Notes under the pieces: model-generated
The model's database searches: none
What the model was told of the DNA's origin: nothing
What the model saw: only the letters and a program-made list of their open reading frames with translations
Made by a program: the position numbers and the translations under genes
Origin: Pseudoscleropodium purum
Taxonomy: Eukaryota; Streptophyta; Bryopsida; Hypnales; Brachytheciaceae
Assembly (NCBI GenBank): GCA_963969395.1
Contig: OZ017795.1
Span: 16,616,001-16,680,000, forward strand
Length of the DNA: 64,000 nt
Reading direction: 5' to 3'
Shown: piece after piece, positions 1-10,429 of the stretch
How the letters are laid out: the number at the start of each line of letters is the position of its first letter
Numbering within the stretch: the first letter of the stretch is position 1

Positions 1-988
1 CTTTGTAGAGTATAATACTTCCATTTTAATCCTAAATAAATGAAAAAATTCCACATGAATGAAATGTTTCTATGTATTGCACAAAGATTTCTACCAATTA
101 CTATGATAATTAAATACATTGTTACATTTCATAAAATATTCTATATAGAAAGAAAAAATCATTTCAATTTTCAATCATGATAAACGATGTCTTCTACTTT
201 TTCTGTTATATGTTCGTTTTGTATAACGTGTACATTGTATAATCTTTGAGAGCAAGGTAGTTCATTTTTGGCTCTCATTGAAATAGAAAATATATTTGTG
301 TTTGGATTTTGAAATCATTATGTATTCTACGGTCTTGCAAGAATGCATCTTGTTTCTTTCTTTGAATCCTTTTGATATTTTCTTTATTTTGCTTTGTTTT
401 CTGTCTCGTAGGGCTCTTATTATCTTGTTCTCTTCATTTGACCAACCTATTTGGCTTGGCTCTTAGTTTTTTTTTTTTTTTAATGTAATGGTTTATGCAT
501 ATGTTATAAAATATATATATTATTTATCTAAAATTAATATATTGATGAACAAACGCATAAAGGCATTGAATGCTTTCACATTTAAAGTTATAAATCTATT
601 ATAAATTACTCTTGCAAATTTGAATGATTGAATCAAAAATTTGAAAATGCAATTACAAGAGCTTTCAATTCAATCAATTGCATAAATCATAAATGTTGAA
701 ATGCAACTCGTATAAGTTTAGCATCTATGAAGATTAATTCATGTCATCCACATGCAATTTTCTAATTTAATAAAATGCAATTGAGTACTTCAATTTCTTT
801 CTTTTCAATTCTCTAAGTAACATTCACTTCATATCTTTCTCTATTTGTTTATCTATTTTTTGGCAACAAATGGAGAAACCATCTTTGTCTATATTTGCAC
901 ATGCACTCTTATTTGATTGATGAAGAATAGATCTATGAAATATATAATCATTGATTTGTTCATGTTGATTTATCTAATATATTTTATG

Positions 989-1047
<59 letters not shown>

Positions 1048-1260
1048 TTAAAGGAGTATTAAAGACAAGATTGACAGATTGTGTTCGAATGTTGTTGATT
1101 TTGAAATGATTTAGTACTATATCATTTATAAGAATATTATAATAGTGTTATGTTATAATGTTCCTAAAACAATTGCAAAAAATATTAAAATACATGCTAA
1201 GTTAGGTTTGTTAGCCTACCAATTGTTCATTAATAGACATAATTGAGTAGCCCCCTTAAA
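1..1260. other. AT-rich stretch, no gene seen
   Basis: No reading frame here resembles a protein. The stretch is very AT-rich with homopolymer runs. Its only distinct feature is the TA dinucleotide run listed separately. Confidence 0.6.
993..1045. repeat. TA dinucleotide microsatellite
   Basis: About 26 uninterrupted TA units are visible. The tract is likely length-variable between individuals. Confidence 0.95.
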
Positions 1261-1261
1261 T

Positions 1262-1450
1262 GAAACATTCAATATCTAATATCTTACAATCCAAATGGTG
1301 GATTTATCTAAAAATTTTTCCACATTTTTTCCAACTAATTTACTACAAGATCCTACGGTTACATATGCCCCAAAGTATTTTTCTTCTAAGACTTGATATT
1401 TGCACTACTATTGGCAGTTTTGAAGTGTTTTTAGTGAAAAGAACTTTACG
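1262..1450 (+). repeat. Dispersed degenerate repeat, family X, copy 1
   Basis: This noncoding stretch has recognisable relatives at about 32159-32262 (plus) and 32600-32815 (minus). Shared landmarks in order are an ATATCTTACAATCCA-like start, a TACAAGATCCTA-like middle and an AGTTTTGAAGTGTTTTTAGTG-like end leading into a GGTTAAAC motif. The short reading frame across it is matched by a similar frame in the 32.7 kb copy, but both read as translated repeat rather than protein. It lies directly upstream of the first GC-rich block. Confidence 0.6.
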
Positions 1451-1512
1451 GGTTAAACATCTATACCGTGAGATTTTGAAAAAAGAACAATTTGCTTCAT
1501 TAGGTTTAAGGT

Positions 1513-1790
1513 TTAAGATGAGCCGTCCACCCTGTCCGCCTCGTCCGCCGCGATATCCGTCCGCCCTGTTCGCCCGATCCGGAGTCCGCCCTGTCCGGCC
1601 CGACTGCCCTATCCGCCCCGATACCTGTCCGCCCAGTCCGCCCCGACAGCCCCGTTCGCCCTGTCCGCTCCGATACCCGTCCACCCCGGTACGGCCGTCC
1701 GATTGACACGCGGACTGATGTGGTCCGCATGATCTGGATGTCCGCCTCGAGGCGTCCGCATATATATATGGGGAGGCGGACGGCTCATTC
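1513..1790. repeat. GC-rich CGTCCGCC block 1
   Basis: About 280 bp of GC-rich DNA inside AT-rich surroundings. The plus strand is dominated by degenerate copies of GTCCGCC, about 15 of them, ending in a few in the opposite orientation (GGCGGACGG near 1775). Long frames cross the block in several phases because it lacks stop codons, so I do not treat them as genes. Related blocks occur at 5673-6093 and 8190-8345. Confidence 0.8.
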
Positions 1791-1993
1791 CGAACAATCG
1801 TTCTCTTTTGGAGTGGGCGGACCAGTGCATTGGAAGCTCTGCGCGCCCTTTCCGCTTTGAGTGAACGATTGTTGTGGCATTGTTACAAATTTTCACAAAG
1901 TTCATGCTTGTAAAATTTTAATTAATTAATTAAATCAAAATTTTGGTTCTTAACCTTTCTAATTGTTCCATTCTCTTTGCTTCGGCTTCATCA

Positions 1994-2337
1994 TGCCGAA
2001 AGATAAAACACCCAAAAAAAGTAGTCGAAAGGGAAGACCCCAATTGTTCGATTGGGATGCTTGGCCCGATCCATTGTGCGTGGGTGAACCGGGATGGGAA
2101 GAAAAACCAACAAGAGTGTGGGATTGCTCAATGTGCAAGAAGTATGTAAAAATGACTCACATTCAAAAACTTTGGCGACGTGAACGTGTAGAGCACCAAG
2201 CGCCACGTTGGGAAGGACAAATGTCTACGTGCCAAAGTGAGCACTTCAAACAACAATACACACAAGTGCATCAAGTTCTTGGCATTAAAAGCGCCAAACC
2301 AAATATAATGAATTATAATGTTATGGCAATGGTTTGA
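1994..2337 (+). pseudogene. Zinc-finger N-terminus of a hAT-like transposase, fragment
   Basis: The frame starts MPKDKTPKK and continues through a WDAWPDPLCVGEPGW segment. It then holds a Cys-x2-Cys pair (CSMCKKYVKMTHIQKLW) and a later WEGQ-STC segment, a spacing like a divergent BED-type finger (two Cys, one His, one Cys). Such fingers head many plant hAT transposases. The frame ends at a TGA after 114 residues and no catalytic RNase H-like core or hAT dimerisation region follows. It is therefore a remnant or a non-autonomous derivative. The start was set at 1994, where ATGCCGAA also matches the start of the kinase-like gene at 6284. Assignment to hAT is by pattern memory only. Confidence 0.45.
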
Positions 2338-2589
2338 GTAGAGATTGTACTCCACAAGGACGTGGATTGGTGTACCGCTACAGGTCGCAATGTGGAGAAC
2401 TATACGCTGTCGTGCTGCAAAACACTGCATTATGTAAAAATGCGTGTTTATTTAGATTGGATTGGATTTGAATTAGCGGTTAGTTGTTTAAAAATTTAAA
2501 TGACCAAGTAAAAGGTGGGGTCATGGTGAGAACCACGGTTTTGGGGTCAATGCGGGAGCTTGTTAACGATCTTGGGGTGCCTGCATCTT

Positions 2590-2765
2590 GTCACTATAGC
2601 TCAGGGGTAGGGTAGCAGGTCGGCTGTATTTTCCTGCCTCATTAGCAGTACCAAGCCGCGGGTTACCCGGACCAGTCAACGAGCCCGACGGGGATCGAAA
2701 CCCGGACCGGTCGGTTAACCATCGACGACTTTAACTAGCCGACCAAGTCCACGACTTGGCGACTG
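2590..2765 (-). repeat. tRNA-like (SINE-like) sequence
   Basis: Read on the minus strand there is a GGTTTCGATCC segment close to the pol III B-box. About 42 bases upstream lies GGTCGGCTAGTTAAAG, which resembles a tRNA D-arm/A-box. The distance fits a tRNA-derived promoter. The sequence is GC-rich and unlike its surroundings. No cloverleaf was completed and no tail or target duplication was identified, so this is a tentative SINE head. Confidence 0.35.
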
Positions 2766-2869
2766 GTTTCGACTATCGAACGGTTTTGTTACCTCCATCG
2801 ACCTGTCACTTCACCATTTGGCGTTTATTTTTCCATCTAACTAGTTCCGTTACTTATTTTACCCTTATT

Positions 2870-4100
2870 AGAATTTTACTAAGTATTTGAGTTGATTTGG
2901 CCTTGTTACATAGTTGGAAGGTGAAGACTGTTTCATCTTCTTTCTTAAGTTTTACTTCTAGTTAGAAAAATAAAAACCAAGCCATTTGGCTAAGGTTTGG
3001 AGGTCCACCCATGTGAAAGTGGTATGGGCTGGTCCATGTGGGACTTTGGCATCTAGGAAAAGACTTGGGAAGTTTCCCGAAGTCAGTTTGGTAGTGTGGA
3101 GTTGGAGTTTTGGAGGAGAATTGGGAACCGAATGTTTGGAGGGGGAGATCTCATTGTGTGTGGAGAATTTTGTAATGAAATTTAGAGTTTTTGTGTATCA
3201 TGTTGTGATGTTTCCAAAAAGTCCTTGCTTGATTGATTTGAAGTAGGCATTTGAGAGTTGTGCTTGTTTGAGTGGAAGAGGGTCTGCTGCCTCCCATTTG
3301 AAGGGGTAAAGACTTCGATCGACCAAAGAAGACGGACAGGTCTCTTGTTTGTTTTGAGATTTTGAGGAAGTGTAGAAGAGTTTGTTAGCTTTCTAAAAAG
3401 CTATCATTTGAGTTATTTGGAGCATTTATGAGTGAGTTGTGAGTGTCGAAGTGAGGAAGGGTCTGCTGCCCTTGATTTTAAGGGCCAAAACTTCGGGAGT
3501 CCGTGGAGGTTGGACAGAGTGTTAGATTGAATTGAAATTTGGAGGGAGAGTAGAAGTTTGTGTTAGCTTTCCAAAAAGCTATCACTCACCTGATTCGGAC
3601 CTTTGGAGTGACGGTGGTGCATGATCGAAGTTCAGCCAAAACATTGAAGATTTGAAGATAGAAGAATCGTGTGTTGTGGCTTGTGGCTTGTCATTCCTAG
3701 CCGGTTTTGGAGGCTTGTTGTCATTTATTGTTATTCCTAGCCAGATTTGGAGGCTTGTTGTTTTCAAATTTGCATTGTAAACCTGTTGCGAGCCGTGGTT
3801 ATCCAATAAGCGCTCCATTTTGTGTTTGTGGCGGCGAAGTGGGGTTAATGGCCCACATGGTCGATCTTATTTGTTGTTCCCACTGGTGAAAGGCGCTTCC
3901 TGGTCACCGTGGGTTTGAAGTTTAGGATCCTTTCCCCCGGACAGCTCAGCTCGTGGTCTGGCTGTCCCGTTTTTCCCGTCCGAAGCCGTGGTTTCTTATC
4001 ACATTCCCTAATCCCTGACCCATTTAGAGCCATCACAGGATAGGCCAACGGGGAGCAGTTCCGAGACGGCAAAGAAGATTCAACGACCAAATTCACGAAC
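2870..4100 (+). other. G/T-rich noncoding stretch with a tandem duplication
   Basis: The plus strand is rich in G and T. Two degenerate units of about 180 bp follow each other (about 3279-3420 and 3457-3620). Each has GGGTCTGCTGCC, an AAGACTTCG/AAAACTTCGG segment, GGACAG, and then TTAGCTTT-CAAAAAGCTATCA, which holds a small AGCTTT/AAAGCT inverted repeat. A second small duplication, TTCCTAGCC-GG-TTTGGAGGCTTGTTGT, sits at about 3695-3760. No protein is recognisable. It may be an insertion or terminal repeat of a retroelement between the two transposase-like fragments. Confidence 0.5.
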
Positions 4101-4110
4101 ATTTACGACA

Positions 4111-5076
4111 GTGTTTTACTGTGACAACGTTTTGTTCAGACAGTGTTACGATCATTCCTGCGCCAATTCTAACCGCAGCCAGAATCCCCGTGATTTCCTG
4201 AGGCAGATCACTCTCTACCCGACAACGCGCACGGATGCCGTTATAGATACACAGTGGAGGGGCGCAAGCGATTGCATGCAAGAGTGGTCGAATCGAGGTT
4301 ATCTACAACAACCTTCAGTTGTTCTACGAGATGCTAAAGATGCGTGGATAGATGACGATGATGACGATGATATGCAAGCGCCTGTCACATTTGGAGTTAG
4401 ACACGAGCGGGTAGAAGAACGAGAACGAATTGAATTCGAACAACAAATGCAAGAGGCAACACGTAGAAGCCTTCAAGATCGTGAACGGCAAGATAGGCAT
4501 GGTGGATCCTACGAACATGAACATGGAACGCGAGAATCTGAACATGGAAGCGGTGGTTCATGCTTTGGTTACAATCCTCAAAATAGATATGAAGGTGGAA
4601 GAAGGAGCTATGGATCCACGCATTATGGTGGTTCAAGTGCAGTTGGTTCTCGTTATGGCACTCCCCCTGAAATTGGCTCTCTAGGTGGGACATGTAGCTT
4701 TGGCAACACGCACTATGGTAGGTCTACTGAATCTGGTTCATATTATACGACGCCCACTCAAGTGGGCTCCGAAGGTAGTGGAGGAAGCCATGTAACCCTG
4801 CAGTATAGTTGCTCTCTTCACGGAAGTGCCCAATACTATCCGGGATCAACTAGAAGTGATTCATACGGGCATCATGGGGCCTCTTATTATGGGGCTTCAA
4901 ATGAAAGAGGATCAGAGCCTACTACTCCGGTTCCTCCTCCCACTTTTGGAGGTTCAAATTATGGACAAGGAGGTGCACCGAGTGGATATCACGGAAACTA
5001 CAGAGGTGGTCCATTCATTGGAGTACAAAGAAGAGGCAGCGGTCAACAATTTGAGTCCGATTCAGATTCCGAATGA
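4111..5076 (+). pseudogene. Gly/Ser/Tyr-rich C-terminal tail of a transposase-like protein
   Basis: A single open frame of 321 codons. The first 70 or so are unremarkable. They are followed by a run of Asp (WIDDDDDDD, residues ~75-83), a charged helix rich in Arg, Glu and Gln (~95-140), and about 180 residues of low complexity. The low-complexity part is dominated by Gly, Ser, Tyr and Thr with repeated SYGSTHYGGS, GSRYGTP and GSYYTTP patterns, and it ends FESDSDSE. An acidic stretch plus disordered tail after the catalytic region is seen in some plant hAT transposases, and the finger fragment at 1994 lies upstream. No catalytic motif is present. The start codon is uncertain, because the true exon probably begins at a splice site or was truncated. 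It could instead be an unrelated disordered protein. Confidence 0.45.
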
Positions 5077-5089
5077 AAAAACATGCAAG

Positions 5090-5670
5090 TATATAGTGAG
5101 CATGTATTTGCTCGATTTTCTCATTTTTACTCTCACGACAAGTATAGAGCACTAGATTGGTAGAAGTAGTACAAAATTTTAAATGAATAGAACAATTTTG
5201 AACAACAATTTTGTTCACTTTTTCAAAAAGTGTTGTATAATAGTGTACACCAAGTATGTATATAGGCAAGCATATTGTTGAAGACATCATTGTATTATTT
5301 TATAATAGCATTGATGTATACAACTATAAACGACTTTGATAAATAATAAAAATATGAAGAAGAAATGTAATTTTGTAAGAGCCATATTATGTTTATTTTT
5401 GAATTTAGCATTCGAGGTTAAATATGTACTAGCATGGTGTGTATTTTGAAATTATTGTTGTGTGTTTATTACATTTATAAACTCGTAAATGGTATAAATG
5501 TATTTCTAATTAATTTATGAAAGATTAAATTATTTGAATATTTGAAATTTTTTAATTTTTCATTCAATGATTGCTAAAAACTAAAATGATTTCTTATTCG
5601 TATGAAGAAATGCCCAAATTAGACAATTAGTGGTTCTTCTTTAGATTCTATTTTCAAATATGAAAAATAA
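5090..5670. other. AT-rich stretch, no gene seen
   Basis: The stretch between the low-complexity frame and the second GC-rich block is AT-rich and has no supported frame. It may hold the 3' end of the upstream transcription unit. Confidence 0.5.
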
Positions 5671-5672
5671 AT

Positions 5673-6093
5673 CGGATCGGGCGGACACTTGATTTGTCCA
5701 CCCGTGCCCGTCTGATCGGGCGGACGGGGCTCGAGGGTTTCGGGGAGGCGGACGGCCGATGCGTCCGCCACCCGCGGCCCGTCCGATCGGGCGGACGCTA
5801 GATTTGTCCGCCCGTGGCCGTCCGATCGGGCGGACGCGGCTGTAGGGTTTCGGAGAGGCGGACGGCTGATGCATCCGCCAGCCGCGGCCCGTCCGATCAA
5901 GCGGACGGTTTGGGGTCATCCGATGGGGTGGACGGGCCGTCCGCCGCTGCCCGTCGGATCGGGCGGACGGGGCTCGAGGGTTTCGGGGAGGCGGACGGCT
6001 GATGCGTCCGCCACCCCCGGCCCGTGCGATCGGGCGGACGGTTTGAGGCCGTCCGCGCCCCAATAAGATGGGCGGACGGGCCGTCCGCATTGT
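5673..6093. repeat. GC-rich CGTCCG/CGGACG block 2, tandem units
   Basis: About 420 bp of very GC-rich DNA. Three copies of a unit of roughly 70 bp begin near 5709, 5819 and 5952. Each has GATCGGGCGGACG, then AGGGTTTCGG-GAGGCGG, then GATGCGTCCGCCA. Within and between units, CGTCCG and CGGACG face each other around short centres such as ATCGGG, so the strand can fold into many short hairpins. The long Arg/Pro-rich frames across it are by-products of stop-free GC-rich repeats. Confidence 0.9.
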
Positions 6094-6283
6094 CACTTTT
6101 GCTATGCCCCTTGTGAATGCAAGGTGGAGCGGAGAGCTTGGTGGTTCATCTTCCATTGGCTCCTTTCCGAGGCAAGGCAAGAGTGGTTTATTGGGGCCCC
6201 CTTGTTGCCAATTTTTTGGACACTTGCGCGTGAATTCAATTTCAAATTAAAAAATTTAATCTATATCAATTTCATTTGTCGCG

Positions 6284-7779
6284 ATGCCGAAGGGGAAGAA
6301 GAAGGTTGCAAAGCTTAAACATGGAGAGGGACCATCGAACTTGGAAGTAGCTCGCCAAAGTCCTTCGGAAGAATGCAAGAAATTCATGATTGAGCGCATC
6401 ATTCAATTTTATGAATCGGAAACAACATTGTCTTTAGACAATAAGTACATCAGATATCAAGAGGAGTGCGTGTCTAAATTCAAGGTAGACATGACACAGA
6501 TGTTGTTGGATGCATTGAATGTGGTGAAGTGGCATGACGAAATGCATAAAACGTACTTCACCAAATGTTTGGAGAACAAGGTTCATGACGCTTTGTGGAA
6601 TTCCAAAGTCATTTTGGTTAAATATGGCAAGGAATATCGACCCAATGACATCCAGTTTGAAGAAGTGATTCTGAAAGCGGACTTGTTTAGGGGGCAATGT
6701 GCTCCATTCGCCAAAAAGCACAATCGAGTTGGTTCAATTGGTTGGTGGAAAAGCAATGATGGAGTTGCTGAAGCGGAAAGGACCAAACGGCACCTCATAG
6801 CACTTCCAGATACAACACGCATAATTACTGTTAATGATAGAATGATGAGAGGTGGATATGCAACGATTCGAAAGGTTCATATTGAAGGATGTCCAAGAAT
6901 ACTTCCTTATTGGGAGTTTGCGGCAAAGAAATCCATTCACCACCAAACTCGACCCGATCTTGCAAAGTTAAAACATCAAAACGAATCAATGGCTGTTCGA
7001 ATTCCACACGCGGGTGTAATACGATTTGCTGCAGTGCACGGAACGACGTGTGAAGGTTATGCGTATTGGTGGAATGGTGGAACTCTTCGACAAATGTTGA
7101 ATATGGATAAGGACTATCTAGATAACATTCAAATCCGTTTGATGTATACAAATCCAACCAAAGAGGAGGTTGTAAAAGCTCACCGTTTAGGGCGATATCG
7201 AAAGAAGCGCATGGAGTTGACATGGGCGTTTATGCATATAATGTATGCAGTGCATCTTGCTGGACATTTGCACAATGATCTTTCTCCGGACAACATCTTG
7301 TTGCATTTTTCAGAGGATGAGTCATGTGTGTGTATATTGAGGTTTGCGATTGGGGCATGACCACCTTAGCTTCTCAGCCAATGAAGTCTTTGTACACATT
7401 CACATCAGCAGATGAGATGAAACAAACTTTGTAGAGGAGATGGTGGGTGGATCCACGTATTGCATATTTGCATAAAGCAGGTGCAAATGTAGAAGTCATT
7501 CCAATGTATTCACGTAAGTCGGAAGAGTATGCCGTTCGAAAAATTGCTCGGCGGATGAATGGAAACAACATGTCAGAGGCGTATTTCAACGTGCTACTTA
7601 AAACACCTAGTGCGACACAATTTGCCTTTCATGACTTTGCAAAAGTGTTTTATGCTTACTTGAAGCGCATTTCTTCGAAGACTGATGATGAAAATACTAG
7701 TTTGGCCCATGTGATTACGCGATTTTCTAATACATATCGTTGGCCAATGCCAGATGAACATTTCCGCCATTTATATTAG
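6284..7779 (+). pseudogene. Broken protein-kinase-like gene
   Basis: The first frame (6284-7360, 358 codons) has an unrecognised N-terminal part (~1-180) followed by kinase-like motifs. These are a glycine loop (RGGYATIRKV, ~189-198), an AAKK lysine (~215), a hinge-like EGYAYWWNGGTL (~257-268) and a catalytic loop, HNDLSPDNILL (330-340). The usual HRD is HND; the catalytic Asp and Asn are kept. Just after it a TG-dinucleotide run (about 7325-7333) shifts the frame. In the shifted frame the DFG equivalent reads CDWGM and the kinase C-lobe continues to 7779 (SNTYRWPMPDEHF), interrupted by a TAG at 7432-7434. At least two lesions therefore break one formerly continuous gene of about 500 codons. 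It lies between GC-rich blocks 2 and 3, so it may be cargo of a mobile element. It could also be an old host pseudokinase. Confidence 0.6.
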
Positions 7780-7984
7780 ATTGGTAGTGCAGAAGTAGTA
7801 GTTGAATACTTGAATAGGTTATATAGGCATTAAAAATTAGTTTAGAAATATAGAGTTGGAATGAAAAAAATTATATGTGCAATTAGCCAAATGTGCACAA
7901 TGTATGGTATTCTACATTAAATTTAATACATTTTGCCTATATTGATTATGTTTGTATTTGTGTTGATCTTGATTTTTTAAATAG

Positions 7985-8003
7985 TATATATATATATATA
8001 TAT
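7985..8003. repeat. Short TA dinucleotide run
   Basis: About nine TA units downstream of the kinase-like pseudogene. Confidence 0.9.
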
Positions 8004-8189
8004 TTGAAGTCACAAATTTTTTTAGTTTGCCTTTTGAAAATGAATTGGAATTTTTTCATAGTTTCAAGACTATCATGGACTCGTGGTCAAACTTTATAAT
8101 CTTTCAACTTATGAGAGACATTGTTCTAATAACAAATCGCGACCTATTGCACTTCATTTAACATTTAATTGTTTAAAGATTAAGGGAGT

Positions 8190-8345
8190 GACCGCGGGGC
8201 AGTTTGGGTAGGGCGGTCGGGGGAAATAGGGTCGTCTGGGTGGACGGGGCGGACGGGGCGGTCCCGGCGGACGCTGCGTCCACCGGGACCGCGAATGTCA
8301 GCGAACGCTGCGGACACAGCGTCCGCGTCCGGACGTCGTGTCAAC
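8190..8345. repeat. GC-rich CGGACG block 3
   Basis: A GC-rich island with GGGCGGACGGGGCGG runs and exact palindromes. GGACGCTGCGTCC (8269-8281) is symmetric around its central T. ACGCTG/CAGCGT and GCGGAC/GTCCGC arms follow near 8306-8328. Motif and palindrome type match blocks 1 and 2, and with block 2 it brackets the kinase-like pseudogene. Confidence 0.85.
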
Positions 8346-8379
8346 CCTGGTCAAGTAATGAAAAGTACATATCAGACAA

Positions 8380-8560
8380 TAACTTTTCAACCATGTATTC
8401 AAAATTTATGAAAATTATTGGGCCTTAAAGCTACTCCTTGAGCATATGTCATGTTAAATTTCAGCAAAAAATAATAATAACTCCATTCGTAGTGAGCTTC
8501 CCAAATTTTCTATAATGCCAAAAAAATGCAGTTTGGGTGTTTAGGGATTAAATTACAAGG
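8380..8560 (+). repeat. Dispersed degenerate repeat, family Y, copy 1
   Basis: This stretch is clearly related to 33356-33535 in the same orientation. Both share ATTATTGGGCCTTAAAGCTA, a TTTCAGCAAAAAA segment, ACTCCATT-GTAGTGAGCT and a GCCAAAAAAA segment, and end in a TTTAGGG-TTAAA-like motif. It directly follows GC-rich block 3. Confidence 0.8.
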
Positions 8561-8588
8561 AGTGATCTCCTTGAGGAAGTGTAGATGG

Positions 8589-10320
8589 CCTAGTTGGTTG
8601 TAATTTTTGTATTTTTGAATGTATCTTTTTGAGTCATATGATTGTGTTTTGTAGATTTTTGTGTTATTTGTTTACCAATTTGGTGATTTTGAGGGGTGTT
8701 TGTATGGCATGATTTCAGTTTCCAAATAGGATTTTGTGGAGATCAGTCGGTCTGTTGGGTTCTAGTTGGATCAAATCAGTGGATGAATGGTAGTTAGTGT
8801 CCAATTTGGAATTTTGTTGTATGTCCAAGTCAGGGTGACTGATCCTAATGGGAATGTGGGTGTAAGGCAATTGCTGTAATTCCAAGTTGGATGGTTGGAG
8901 TTTCAATTCCAAATGGTATTGATGAATAGTGTGTGCTTGCCAAGTTGGTTAGTAAATGCAAGTGGTTATGCTGCCTAGTTGGTTAAGGAACCGCTTGTTT
9001 GTCCTATATAGGTGGTCATTCCAATTTGGTTTGGCACCTAGTGTCGAAGAGTGTCCACTTCGAGTCCCAGCCAAGTAGTGCTGCGTATTTGATTTTATGT
9101 TTGCGTGAATGTTTGAATGTTTGGTTATGTGTTCAAGTCGGGTATGACTTGCGTGTGTTTCCAGCTGAGAATTGTGTCTGTGAGTTCTATTCGGAGGTTG
9201 CAGGTGGAGAACAGTCCCAGTGTTTCTCGTGGAGGGAAGATAGTGAAGATCCGAATAGGAGATTTGAAATAAAGCTGTAGAGTTTTATAACTTGAGAGTT
9301 AATGTTATGCCAAATGGGAATTGCATGAATACTGAAGTCTAAAAGTAGTATTATCATATGTATGTGACTGTTTCCCGAGTTGGAATTGCACTGAGTGAAT
9401 CGGTGTAGAGTGATCTGTGGTGAACACGGAAGTAAGTAGAAATTAGGCCCAAGTTGTGGAAGATGATCCAAATTGTGGTAGCTGATAGGATCAGGAGCTA
9501 AAGTGGAATGAGAGTTGTAACATTGTAGAATTTCAAGCTCAAAATAGAGATTTATTGTTAAGGTTTAATCTGGATAGAAAAGACATAAAAATATGTTAAC
9601 GGTGATTTGTCACCAACTTGGATTTATTAGAGAAGAATTCTTATCCAGTTGGTGTATTGTGGTGTCATTGTAGTATGTGGAAACTGGATGGTTGTGTTTG
9701 AGATTATAAATGCAAGTCCAAATTGGTTGTGTATAGAATGATATGTGTGTGTCTATATGAATTCCGGATTGGTCTGTGAATTCAAGTTTGTCGCGTAAGC
9801 TGCCAAGTCGGAAAGCTATATGACGGTGTGGAGTGGTTTAATTTTATGTGAAGTATGAGTTCAATTTGGTAGTTGAAGTGTATGTAATTTGCATAGATGG
9901 GAGCAGCATCCCATGAGTGAATTAAGTAAAAAAAAGGTCTGAAAATGGAGAATAAGAAATTGCCTCAGTTGGGTGCAAGTAAGTGTAAATTCTGTCAATG
10001 TCTGAATTATGAGAGACCAAAGGGTGAAACTGAGAGACAAAATTCTGAGTTGGTGAGAGAAGTAGCTATTGTTGTAGAGATAGGAGACAAAACCAATTTG
10101 GTTGGGGAAGCTACCCAAGTAGGAAGTGAGGAGCAGTGATTGGAAAGTGTACCCGACAAGTTGTTGGAGAAGCATAGCAGCAATTGTTCCAGTCCAATTC
10201 GGAGAAAGAAGGCCGCAATTGCAGAGCCCAAGTCGGAGTTGAAAGATCAGTTGCAGTGAAGATGCCAAATGGGGGAAAGACTGGGACCAAAGTAAAAAGG
10301 GGATGCTTAATCCAATTTGG
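8589..10320 (+). repeat. Array of CCAANTTGG palindromes in a C-poor strand
   Basis: Nine exact CCAANTTGG sites are visible, at 8675, 8801, 8882, 8940, 9021, 9613, 9718, 10093 and 10312. About fifteen near matches differ by one or two bases, for example CCTAGTTGG at 8589 and 8974, CCAAGTCGG at 9803 and 10228, CCAATTCGG at 10194 and CCGGATTGG at 9764. The plus strand is poor in C, and much of its C lies in these sites. Spacing is irregular (about 25 to 130 bp within the dense first part). No protein is recognisable across it. Two further exact sites lie at 10953 and 11326. Confidence 0.85.
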
Positions 10321-10429
10321 GAGATAAGTGGAATATATAATAAAGTAAAAAGAAAAAAATAAGGAATAAATAGTTAATAATTTTAGGAATTTAAGGATGA
10401 ATTTAAGGAACAACTATCCTTGCTTGGTG

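Noticed and set aside
2597..2703. Plus-strand tRNA with A-box TAGCTCAGGGG and a GGATCGAAACC B-box
   Set aside because: The boxes are nearly 100 bp apart, too far for a normal tRNA. The minus-strand reading has better spacing.
5641..6180. Long Arg/Pro-rich open frames across GC-rich block 2 (and similar ones at 1343-1905)
   Set aside because: They arise because GC-rich tandem repeats lack stop codons in several frames. The amino-acid strings are just the translated repeat.
8999..9280. 93-codon frame within the CCAANTTGG array
   Set aside because: It is crossed by the palindromic motifs and shows no protein-like pattern.
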